This document shows positions 1 to 5,471 of a stretch of DNA of 6,910 bases, piece by piece (within the stretch, counting starts at the first letter, position 1; each line of letters begins with the position of its first letter). Origin of the DNA: Thioalkalivibrio sp. (lineage in GTDB: Bacteria; Pseudomonadota; Gammaproteobacteria; Ectothiorhodospirales; Ectothiorhodospiraceae). A program made the translations under genes and the position numbers. The stretch spans positions 1-6,910 of the forward strand of contig PWGH01000116.1 in NCBI GenBank assembly GCA_003555285.1, in the 5' to 3' direction. The notes beneath the pieces are model-generated. The model was not told the origin of the DNA and did no database searches. It saw only the letters and a list, made by a program, of their open reading frames with translations.

Positions 1-250
1 CGGCGCTGCCGGAATCCTCCATCAATTTGCCGAAGATCGCGCCGAGCAGGAAGACCGGGAAATACAGCGCGATGAAGCCCGCGGTCTCGCCCATGAAGAT
101 CTGGGTGTAGCTCGCCAGCACCCGCCCCTCCAGCGAGGCCACCACCGCAAAGGTGGCAAGCGCCGGCGCCAGGATCAGCAGACTGATGCCGCGGTAGGCG
201 AGGTAGATCAACAACCCCAGCGTGATGACGATGACCAGTATGCCCAACAT
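1..250 (-). CDS. GntP-family-like membrane permease, N-terminal part (3' end outside window)
   Basis: Reading leftward from ATG at 250-248 gives 83 codons without a stop, running off the window edge. The product is strongly hydrophobic. Residues 2-17 form a first membrane segment, followed by YLAYRGISLLILAPALA. A third hydrophobic stretch ends in FLLGAIFGKLMEDSGSA (about residues 67-83). That run matches the N-terminal region of GntP-type proton/gluconate or hydroxy-acid symporters, which carry a similar G-x-x-FGKLxEDSG signature. Such proteins sit in the inner membrane and import sugar acids or related organic acids; the substrate cannot be told from this fragment. The start is supported by AGGGAGG at 267-261, 10 bases upstream. 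The gene lies 75 bases downstream of the patatin-like gene on the same strand, so cotranscription is possible. Another multi-spanning carboxylate transporter family is the main alternative. Confidence 0.75.
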   Translation of the reverse strand, partial: MLGILVIVITLGLLIYLAYRGISLLILAPALATFAVVASLEGRVLASYTQIFMGETAGFIALYFPVFLLGAIFGKLMEDSGSA

Positions 251-325
251 GAAGCGCACGCCTCCCTGTGTTCGGTACTCGGTTGCACCCGCTACGCCGG
301 CACGCCGCGGACAGCAGCCGGAGGG

Positions 326-1399
326 TTAGGACTCGGACTCGGCCGGCGGCTGGAAGCTGTCGGTGAACAGCTGCTGGAGGTCGAAGGTGGACCGCACGCC
401 GAGCGCGTCGAAATGCTGCTCCAGAAAGGCATTGGCCCACATCCGGCCGCGCGCCTTCAGATGCTGCAGGTAATCCCACTCGGCGTTCATCTTGCTGGAG
501 GCGTCCAGGCCCTGCAGATCCTCGTCGGCATGGATCATGTGCACATAGATGTCCCGGTAGCGTTCGGATTCGAGCTTCTCGGACTCGATCAGCCGGTGCA
601 GCAATTCGATCGTACGCAGTTCCTTGATCAAGCTGGCGTTGAAGGTGATCTCGTTGATTCGATTCACGATATCACGGCCGGTCTTCGGGATCGCTTCGCG
701 CACCATCGGGTTGATCTGCACCACGATCAGATCGCGGGTCGACTGGTCCTCGACCAGCGGGTACAGCGCCGGGTTGCCGATGTAGCCGCCATCCCAATAG
801 GCCTCGCCGTCGATCTCCACCGCCTGGAACATGAAGGGCAGGCAGGCCGAAGCCATCACGGTATCCAGCGACAGGTCCGGCTGGGTGAAGACGCGCCCGC
901 GCCCGGTGCGTACATGGGTCGCGGTGACGAACACCTTCAGCGCGTCGCAGTGGTTCACGCGGTCGAAATCCACCAGGCTGCCGAGCAGATCGCGCAGCGG
1001 GTTGACGTTCATCGGGTTCAGTTCGTAGGGCGAGAACTGCCGGGTCAGCTGTTCGAAAAAATGAAACGCGGGCGAGTCTTCCAGGCTGTAGTTGCCGGTC
1101 ATCTTGTTCCAGGGCGTGCGTTGGATCGGCGACCACATCGCGGCATCGCTGACCGCCTTCCAGAATGTGGCCAGGGCCTCGCGGGCACCCGTCCGGCCCC
1201 CGCGGTCCAGTCCCTCCGCCATCACCACCGCGTTCATCGCCCCGGCGCTGGTGCCGCTGATGGTCGCAACCTCGATGCGTTCGTCCTCCAGCAGGCGGTC
1301 CAGCACGCCCCAGGTCAATGCGCCATGCGCACCCCCGCCCTGTAATGCGAGGTCCACGGTCTTGCGGCCGGTATCCACTCCCATCGATCCACTCCCCAT
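326..1399 (-). CDS. Patatin-like phospholipase family protein
   Basis: A 357-residue protein with all patatin (bacterial phospholipase A-like) landmarks. The glycine-rich oxyanion loop QGGGAHGA is at about residues 20-27. The nucleophile elbow GTSAG has Ser51, and the second member of the Ser-Asp dyad is Asp203 in DGGYIGNP. These enzymes hydrolyse acyl esters of lipids with a Ser-Asp dyad. No signal peptide or membrane anchor is visible, so a cytoplasmic or peripheral location is inferred. The C-terminal third (after about residue 225) is charged and helical and outside the catalytic core. The reading frame stays open to an ATG at 1585, but the extra 62 residues do not look like patatin. I chose ATG 1399-1397 because GGGGGGAG sits 7 bases upstream (1414-1407). 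ATG 1384-1382 also has GGGGAG 7 bases upstream and cannot be excluded. The physiological substrate is unknown. Confidence 0.9.
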   Translation of the reverse strand: MGSGSMGVDTGRKTVDLALQGGGAHGALTWGVLDRLLEDERIEVATISGTSAGAMNAVVMAEGLDRGGRTGAREALATFWKAVSDAAMWSPIQRTPWNKMTGNYSLEDSPAFHFFEQLTRQFSPYELNPMNVNPLRDLLGSLVDFDRVNHCDALKVFVTATHVRTGRGRVFTQPDLSLDTVMASACLPFMFQAVEIDGEAYWDGGYIGNPALYPLVEDQSTRDLIVVQINPMVREAIPKTGRDIVNRINEITFNASLIKELRTIELLHRLIESEKLESERYRDIYVHMIHADEDLQGLDASSKMNAEWDYLQHLKARGRMWANAFLEQHFDALGVRSTFDLQQLFTDSFQPPAESES

Positions 1400-1417
1400 G
1401 TGTTTGCTCCCCCCTAT

Positions 1418-1446
1418 ATTGCACTGCACCATGGGGGGTCTGTCTA
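1418..1446 (-). promoter_or_regulatory. Candidate sigma70-type promoter for the patatin-like gene
   Basis: On the minus strand, TAGACA (1446-1441, 5 of 6 matches to the -35 consensus) is followed after exactly 17 bases by TGCAAT (1423-1418, 4 of 6 to the -10 consensus). Transcription would begin near 1411, inside or just before the Shine-Dalgarno run used by ATG 1399. That would give a very short leader and might favour the second start at 1384. This is pattern matching only. Confidence 0.33.
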
Positions 1447-1576
1447 TAGCGCCCCCCGTTGTCGACGGCAAGCCCTTTCGGCGACCCATCGCCACAGCCC
1501 CGGTCGCCCCGAGGGCTGGCCGCCACCGGGATTCGGTACACTCTTCGGCTCGCGCCCGACCCAGGACCTGTGGCCC

Positions 1577-1669
1577 ATGAATCAACGCCTGTTTTCCCCG
1601 CTCCGGCTTGCCCCGCTGGAACTCGACAACCGTGTTGTAATGGCCCCGCTGACCCGATGCCGCGGCTGA
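1577..1669 (+). pseudogene. N-terminal remnant of an Old Yellow Enzyme-type NADH:flavin oxidoreductase
   Basis: ATG at 1577 opens a 30-residue frame ending at TGA 1667-1669. It begins MNQRLFSPLRLAPLEL and ends NRVVMAPLTRCR plus one Gly. This is the characteristic N-terminus of OYE/NemA-type ene-reductases (L-F-x-P-x-x-x-x-x-L-x-L-x-N-R-x-V-M-A-P-x-T-R), FMN enzymes of about 350-370 residues. Nothing resembling the rest of the barrel follows in any frame, so about 90% of the gene is missing. An AGGA at 1563-1566, 10 bases upstream, could still serve the start codon, so the fragment may be translated as a short leader. It overlaps the start of the 112-residue gene by 13 bases in a different frame. 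The simplest reading is a deletion that removed the body of the oxidoreductase gene. A sequencing or assembly join at this point is possible but less likely. Confidence 0.7.
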
Positions 1670-1673
1670 CCCG
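1648..1673 (+). repeat. 9-bp direct repeat at the oxidoreductase remnant/small-gene junction
   Basis: GCTGACCCG occurs at 1648-1656 and again at 1665-1673, separated by 8 bases (ATGCCGCG). The first copy encodes Leu-Thr-Arg of the oxidoreductase remnant. The second encodes Leu-Thr-Arg near the N-terminus of the downstream 112-residue protein in another frame. The repeat sits exactly where similarity to the oxidoreductase stops, so it may mark the recombination point. In GC-rich DNA a 9-bp match this close could also be chance. Confidence 0.5.
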
Positions 1674-1995
1674 CAGCCTGCAGGACGTCGGCACCCCCGC
1701 CTTCGAACGGGCGTTGCAGGCCGAGCTCGTGGCCCTGGGGCCTGATGCGCTCGGCCTGCAACAGGGGCTGACCACCGGCAGCATCAGCCTCAGTGATGAC
1801 CTCGGGGTGATGCTGCTGCGGGTCCGCGAGACGCCGAGCACCATCGAGGTCCGTGTCGGCATCTTCTATACGAGTGTCCTCTCGGGGTGCAGCTGCGCCG
1901 ACGATCCAACCCCAACGGATACGCACGCCGAATACTGCGAAATGGACCTGGAGATCGATCGCCAGGACGGCGAAACGCGCCTGCGCCCGGTGTAG
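1657..1995 (+). CDS. Conserved cysteine-motif protein of unknown function (112 aa)
   Basis: ATG 1657 to TAG 1993-1995 encodes 112 residues with no signal peptide or membrane segment. A helical N-terminal part has RSLQDVGTPAFERALQAEL and LGLQQGL. A strand-rich part follows with RVGIFYTSVLSGCSC, then ADDPTP and EYCEMDLEID. Cys78, Cys80 and Cys94 are the striking residues. The L-x-LQQGL, VGIFY and GCSCADDPTP...YCE pattern matches, from memory, small proteins seen in several gammaproteobacteria and sometimes misannotated as glucosamine-fructose-6-phosphate aminotransferase. No function is established to my knowledge; metal binding by the cysteines is only a guess. The start is uncertain. ATG 1657 lies inside the oxidoreductase remnant and has no good Shine-Dalgarno, so translation may depend on coupling to that upstream frame. 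The frame is open upstream to 1459, but that extension looks non-coding. The gene converges with the MOSC gene, with 17 bases between the stop codons. Confidence 0.75.
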   Translation: MPRLTRSLQDVGTPAFERALQAELVALGPDALGLQQGLTTGSISLSDDLGVMLLRVRETPSTIEVRVGIFYTSVLSGCSCADDPTPTDTHAEYCEMDLEIDRQDGETRLRPV

Positions 1996-2012
1996 CGGCT
2001 TTGGTGGACCGC

Positions 2013-2690
2013 TTATGGGGATTTCTGGGGGCGGGCGATGCGCTGCATCAAGGTGTCGCGCCAGGACGTCGAGAGGGCGGGACAGGCCGCGAGGGCCTGC
2101 GCGGCCGCGTGATCCGCCGTGCGTTCGAACATCACCGCGTTGGCGGTGGTCACCGGCCACTCCGGATGCGGGCGATCCAACAGCACCAGAGCGTCGCCCG
2201 CCGCCACCCAGCCTTCCTGCAACACCCGAAGGTACCAGCCGGTGCGCCCGGAACGCTGCACCGTGGCGGCCAGGTCCCGGAGGCGCCAGCGTCGAGCCAA
2301 CTTCCAGCAGGGTTGCCGGGGTTGGGTGATCTGCACCCGTGCCGCACCCACATCGAAAATATCGCCGATGCACACCTGCGCTTCGAGGGGGCCTGCGGTG
2401 GTGAAGTTCTCGCCGAACGATCCACCCGAGAGATCCGTCAGATCCAACGCCGCGGCCCAGTGCGCGTAATGCACCTGGGGATAGACGTTCACTGCCTTGT
2501 CCGGTCCGCCGTGGGCGTCCCGATTCGCTTGGCCATCGCCGGCCAGCCCGGTGATCCCCAGCCACACCGGCCCGGCCACGGGTTCCTTGAAGATGCCGCT
2601 GGTCCAGGCTTGGTCCAGGGGATCCGGTGCGTCGGCACGGCCGAACGTTTGTGGCAGGCCCACCTGAATCGACAGCAGTTTCATGTTCAC
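2013..2690 (-). CDS. MOSC domain-containing protein, YiiM-like
   Basis: A 225-residue protein, the same size as E. coli YiiM (about 224). MOSC-domain landmarks appear in order: GDGQAN (51-56), HGGPDKAVNVYPQVHYAHW (60-78), GGSFGENFTTAG (89-100), the ligand-cysteine motif QPRQPC with Cys128 (123-128), and WKLARRW. A C-terminal helical extension typical of YiiM (about 175-215) follows. MOSC proteins bind molybdenum cofactor through the conserved cysteine. YiiM-type members take part in molybdenum-dependent reduction of N-hydroxylated base analogues such as 6-hydroxylaminopurine, so a cytosolic detoxification role is inferred. Start choice: GTG 2690 has TTGAGG 8 bases upstream. ATG 2684 is two codons in, with poorer spacing to that site, and would shorten the protein by two residues. 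The gene lies 71 bases downstream of the HDOD-GAF gene on the same strand, so an operon is likely. No clear terminator was seen after TAA 2015-2013. Confidence 0.9.
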   Translation of the reverse strand: MNMKLLSIQVGLPQTFGRADAPDPLDQAWTSGIFKEPVAGPVWLGITGLAGDGQANRDAHGGPDKAVNVYPQVHYAHWAAALDLTDLSGGSFGENFTTAGPLEAQVCIGDIFDVGAARVQITQPRQPCWKLARRWRLRDLAATVQRSGRTGWYLRVLQEGWVAAGDALVLLDRPHPEWPVTTANAVMFERTADHAAAQALAACPALSTSWRDTLMQRIARPQKSP

Positions 2691-2699
2691 CGTCTACGC

Positions 2700-2773
2700 C
2701 TCAACCCCGCGCAACCCGGTCAGGCACCCGGTGTTGCCGTCGATCAGCATCAGCCTGTGTCTCAACCCCGCGC
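2700..2773. repeat. 13-bp direct repeat pair spanning the HDOD stop codon and the MOSC leader
   Basis: CTCAACCCCGCGC is present exactly at 2700-2712 and 2761-2773, 61 bases apart start to start. The right copy contains the final Arg-Gly codons and the TGA of the HDOD-GAF gene on the minus strand. The left copy lies in the spacer and contributes most of the Shine-Dalgarno region of the MOSC gene. Between the copies, CAACCCGG (2712-2719) and CCGGTGTTG (2727-2735) can form an imperfect hairpin with one bulge and no T-run. Confidence 0.6.
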
Positions 2774-4189
2774 GACCAGACTCAGGCCAAGGTTCGCCTG
2801 CTGGCAGAAATGCTTGAAGCTGCTGAAGCTCTCCTCGTCGAGGGCCCGCTGGCTCGGACCGCGATCGGCGTAGATCAGGCCGATCGTCCGCCGTTGCGCC
2901 ACCAAGGGTACGGCCAGGAACGCGGTTTCGCCAAGGGCGCCACCGATCGCGGGCGTGATCAAACCAACGAGATCCCGACGCGCCGTATCGGGATCGAACC
3001 ACAGGGGCTCGGCGCGTTCGAGGATCAGGCTGAAGATGTCTTCGCGGCTCCCCTCCAGCGGAAAATGAAAGCTTTGCATCAGCTCGTGCTGGCCCTGGCC
3101 CAGCGTGTATTTCGCCCGAATCCGCTTGCGGTCGGGCGTGACCAGGGCGAGCAGCGTGCGGTCCATGCCGATGCCCCGGTGAATCCCCTCCAGCACCATG
3201 TTGAACAACAGATTGATATCGATGCGACCTTCGAACAACGGGGCCACTTCCCGCAGGATCTGCAATTGCAGCAAGGGATCGGGATGCAGGACGTCGCTCT
3301 CCGGCTCGTCCGCCTCGATCGCCTCCGGCGTGCTGGGATCCGGTTGCGGAATCAAGCGCACCAGACTGGCCGCGCCGTAGTCCTGGGCCGAGCGCGCCGC
3401 CTGCTCGTTGCTGCGATAGGCGATCTCGCTCATCTGCTCCAGGCTCAGCCCCGCCTCCTTGGCCATCCGCCCCAGTACGCGCTTCACGCCGGGGTGATCC
3501 CACCCCTGTTCCGCCTGCTGCGAAAGCTCCCGGCCCAGGCGCACCTGCCGCACCCGAACATCGCGATCGTTATCGGTGGACTCACTGAGCAGCGCACTCA
3601 GGTTCCATTCGCGGTTCAGGTTCTCGGTCAGCCGCGCGAGGCGAAAGCCCAGCACCTTCAGCTCCGCCTGTGCCGGATCCAGGCCACTGCGCAGGGCCGC
3701 ATCCAGGTTCTCGGCCTGATCGCCACCAAAGCACCAGAAGGCCATCTCACCCAAATGCGACAGCAGCGCGGCCACATACACCTCTTCCGGCGCACGATTC
3801 CGGCAGGCCACCGCCAGGCTGCGCGCCTGCATCGCCGCATGGAAGCTCTGCGCCATCAGCTGCATCACGCGCGCCTCCTGCGGGCTATCCTTCAACAGCG
3901 AGTTGATCAGCGCAATCGACAAGCACAGGCTCTTGACCACATCGTAGCCCAGCACCACCACCGCCCGCGAGATGGTGCGCATCGGATGACCGGCGGGATT
4001 GAAGTAGCTGCTGTTGGCCAGCTTCAGTACCCGTGCGGTCATCGCGCTGTCGCGCAGGATGATCTGCGCCATCTCCACCGACGAACTGTCCTCGCGTTCG
4101 GTGTACAGCGCGATCTCCTGGGCGGTGTACGCCAGGATCGGCATCTCCTGCTCGCCGAGCCGCTGGGTCCACCGGGCCAGGTTCGTCAT
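2762..4189 (-). CDS. HDOD domain-containing signalling protein with C-terminal GAF domain
   Basis: A 475-residue soluble protein. Residues about 12-215 form an HDOD domain. Hallmarks are ILRDSAMTARVLKLANSSYF (45-63), ISRAVVVLGYDVVKSLCL (73-90), and AALLSHLGEMAF at about 140-151. At that last site HD-GYP phosphodiesterases have their metal-binding HD, here absent as usual for HDOD. Residues about 310-470 are a GAF domain: an ILREVAPLFEGRIDINLLFN entry helix, then RTLLALVTPDR, AFLAVPLVAQRRTIGLIYADR, and a closing helix with SFKHFCQQANLGL. HDOD proteins are non-enzymatic regulators linked to motility, second-messenger signalling and stress responses in proteobacteria. The GAF domain may bind a small ligand or partner. 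A Pro/Glu/Asp-rich linker (about 280-305) separates the two. ATG 4189 is preceded by AGGA with a 5-base spacer. The gene is upstream of the MOSC gene on the same strand, with its own candidate promoter at 4305-4334. Targets are unknown. Confidence 0.9.
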   Translation of the reverse strand: MTNLARWTQRLGEQEMPILAYTAQEIALYTEREDSSSVEMAQIILRDSAMTARVLKLANSSYFNPAGHPMRTISRAVVVLGYDVVKSLCLSIALINSLLKDSPQEARVMQLMAQSFHAAMQARSLAVACRNRAPEEVYVAALLSHLGEMAFWCFGGDQAENLDAALRSGLDPAQAELKVLGFRLARLTENLNREWNLSALLSESTDNDRDVRVRQVRLGRELSQQAEQGWDHPGVKRVLGRMAKEAGLSLEQMSEIAYRSNEQAARSAQDYGAASLVRLIPQPDPSTPEAIEADEPESDVLHPDPLLQLQILREVAPLFEGRIDINLLFNMVLEGIHRGIGMDRTLLALVTPDRKRIRAKYTLGQGQHELMQSFHFPLEGSREDIFSLILERAEPLWFDPDTARRDLVGLITPAIGGALGETAFLAVPLVAQRRTIGLIYADRGPSQRALDEESFSSFKHFCQQANLGLSLVARG

Positions 4190-4304
4190 CGGGGTCCTGA
4201 TCGGCTGGCGCCGGTGCGCCCAGGGCGAATCGCCGGGAGAACTTCGACAGGCATCGTGGACATCCTCGGGGGAGCGGCTGATCGGCTCAGCGTCTTAATC
4301 GGGC

Positions 4305-4334
4305 AGTGTAATGCGGACACCATAACGATGACAG
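4305..4334 (-). promoter_or_regulatory. Candidate sigma70-type promoter for the HDOD-GAF gene
   Basis: On the minus strand CTGTCA (4334-4329, 4 of 6 to the -35 consensus) is followed after 18 bases by TACACT (4310-4305, 4 of 6 to the -10 consensus). This predicts a start near 4298 and a leader of roughly 110 bases. The AT-rich ATATAT at 4335-4340 lies directly upstream of the -35, as an UP element would, and the tandem repeat array adjoins it. Pattern match only. Confidence 0.33.
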
Positions 4335-4338
4335 ATAT

Positions 4339-4396
4339 ATGGACCCAGTTGGATAGCCCAGGTTGGATGGGCCCGCTTAGGATGGCCCCGCTTAGG
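4339..4396. repeat. Four-unit imperfect tandem repeat (14-15 bp) upstream of the HDOD promoter
   Basis: On the plus strand four units follow without gaps: ATGGACCCAGTTGG (4339-4352), ATAGCCCAGGTTGG (4353-4366), ATGGGCCCGCTTAGG (4367-4381) and ATGGCCCCGCTTAGG (4382-4396). Units 3 and 4 differ at one base. Units 1 and 2 are one base shorter and more diverged. The array begins 4 bases beyond the candidate -35 of the HDOD gene and ends 38 bases before the stop codon of the esterase gene. It is too short for a CRISPR and has no spacers. It could be an operator array or a small slipped-strand expansion. Confidence 0.7.
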
Positions 4397-4434
4397 CGGC
4401 ACAGGTGATGAGGCAGGCGGTGCGCGGGTGGCGG

Positions 4435-5286
4435 CTAGTCCGACTCAGGCACCGCCAAGGCCTCGGTGGAGATGACCGTGTCCCGGCCGAGCAGGATCCG
4501 GTCCAGGAAGGCCGCTGCACGCGCGTTTACCGCCTCCGGCAGGCCGCCATGCCGTCCGCCGTTCACGGTCAACAGATAATGGGTCACACCGGCGTCGGTC
4601 AGTGCCCGGTCCAGATGAAGAGCCTGACCGTAGGGCACGATGCGATCGAGGGTGCCGTGAATGGTGATAACCGGTGGCGCGTTCGGGGTCACGTGTCGGA
4701 CCGGCGAGGCCATCGCCGCCGCTTCCTTGCGGTCCTCCAGCGGACCTCCGAGCAGCAGGGCCTCGGGCGCCTGCGGGCTGCGCCGATCGAGGGCGCTAGG
4801 CTGATCGAGAATGCCGAGGATCTCGGTCACGCCGTAGAAGTTGACCACCCCGGACACCGCGGTACTCACGCCCGGATGGGGACCGAGATCGCCCTCCAGC
4901 GCCGGCACGTCGCCGGTGAATCCGAGCATCAGCGCCAGATGCCCGCCGGCACTCAGGCCGTACACGGCAATACGCCCGGCATCCAACCCATAGGCCTCGG
5001 CATGGGCTCGAATCCAGCGAATCGCCGCCTTCACATCGTGCAGTTGCGCGGGCCAGATCGCCTCGTCGGTCAGCCGGTAGCCCACCGACACGCCCGCGTA
5101 CTCGCCCCCCTGCAGGTAGGGCATCAGCTCCGCGGCCCCCTCGGCCTTGTCCCCCTGCAACCAGCCGCCCCCGTGCAGGAAGACGATCACCGGCAGCCGG
5201 TCGGTGCGGGGCCGATCCGGCCGATACAGGTCGAGCCGCTGACGGGGGTTATCGGTGGCCGCATACGGGACGTCGAGTTCGCGCAT
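4435..5286 (-). CDS. Alpha/beta-hydrolase fold esterase (BD-FAE / hormone-sensitive-lipase-like)
   Basis: A 283-residue protein with a full alpha/beta-hydrolase signature. The oxyanion-hole motif HGGGW is at 38-42. The nucleophile elbow GLSAGG has Ser112, the acid is Asp214 in GTLDRIVP, and the base is His246 in GGRHGG. The opening LDLYRPD followed by VIVFLHGGGWLQGDK and VSVGYRLT resembles carboxylesterases of the acetylxylan/feruloyl esterase-like (BD-FAE) group. These hydrolyse short acyl or aryl esters; the substrate here cannot be predicted. No signal peptide is seen, so a cytoplasmic location is likely. The frame also begins with GTG at 5289, but AGGAG at 5297-5293 is only 3 bases from that GTG and 6 from ATG 5286, so I chose the ATG. 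The gene is divergent from the MuiA-like gene and stands 245 bases upstream of the HDOD-GAF start on the same strand. No clear terminator follows its TAG. Confidence 0.88.
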   Translation of the reverse strand: MRELDVPYAATDNPRQRLDLYRPDRPRTDRLPVIVFLHGGGWLQGDKAEGAAELMPYLQGGEYAGVSVGYRLTDEAIWPAQLHDVKAAIRWIRAHAEAYGLDAGRIAVYGLSAGGHLALMLGFTGDVPALEGDLGPHPGVSTAVSGVVNFYGVTEILGILDQPSALDRRSPQAPEALLLGGPLEDRKEAAAMASPVRHVTPNAPPVITIHGTLDRIVPYGQALHLDRALTDAGVTHYLLTVNGGRHGGLPEAVNARAAAFLDRILLGRDTVISTEALAVPESD

Positions 5287-5360
5287 CACCGTCTCCTGGA
5301 GTGAAACCGCTACCCTACGCTATGGTGCCCTCCGAAGAGGAGCGGGATTTCCCGCCCCTT

Positions 5361-5430
5361 GCCCCCGCTCCAGCTGTCTACCCACTTCACACTACCTGCT
5401 CCCCAAAAACCACTCCCCACCTCCCCGTTC
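5361..5430 (+). promoter_or_regulatory. C-rich, G-poor leader upstream of the MuiA-like gene (possible Rho-loading region)
   Basis: In these 70 bases I count 38 C and only 6 G on the plus strand, and between 5381 and 5426 there is a single G. An RNA with this composition would be largely unstructured and rich in YC dinucleotides, as in Rho utilisation sites. It ends 41 bases before the start codon of the MuiA-like gene. I saw no convincing sigma70 promoter on the plus strand here. Whether this region is transcribed as a leader, and whether Rho acts there, is inference. Confidence 0.25.
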
Positions 5431-5471
5431 GGCCCGACCCCACCCGCACCGCCTTTTCGGAGATCCCCCTG

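Noticed and set aside
413..1345. 310-codon open frame on the plus strand opposite the patatin gene
   Set aside because: It is antisense to a clearly recognisable enzyme, and its product is rich in His, Gln, Arg and Val without family motifs, as expected for the complement of GC-rich coding DNA.
1537..1542. TACACT as a plus-strand -10 box for the oxidoreductase remnant and small gene
   Set aside because: No acceptable -35 element lies 16-18 bases upstream, so the match alone is not enough.
1459..1656. 66-codon in-frame N-terminal extension of the cysteine-motif protein
   Set aside because: It runs through the intergenic region and the oxidoreductase remnant in the wrong frame; the composition is Pro/Arg-rich and unlike the family as I remember it.
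672..1862. 396-codon minus-strand frame overlapping the patatin gene in another frame
   Set aside because: Gly/Arg/Pro-rich product without motifs; it is a shifted reading of the patatin gene and the divergent spacer.
1994..2013. Hairpin AGCGG/CCGCT between the convergent small gene and MOSC gene
   Set aside because: Only five base pairs with a 10-base loop and no T-run on either strand; too weak to call a bidirectional terminator.
1582..2565. 327-codon minus-strand frame covering the small cysteine-motif gene and part of the MOSC gene
   Set aside because: It conflicts with two better-supported genes and shows no recognisable domain.
4339..4396. CRISPR-like array
   Set aside because: Units are contiguous with no spacers, only 14-15 bases long and imperfect, and no cas genes are visible.
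2627..4408. 593-codon open frame on the plus strand opposite the HDOD-GAF gene
   Set aside because: Length alone is not evidence in DNA with few stops. The product is low-complexity His/Gln/Arg-rich and the opposite strand encodes two complete known domains.
5342..5355. Hairpin GCGGG-ATTT-CCCGC in the esterase/MuiA divergent spacer
   Set aside because: The stem is short and lacks a T-run. It lies between two divergent starts, where no terminator is needed; an operator role is possible but unsupported.
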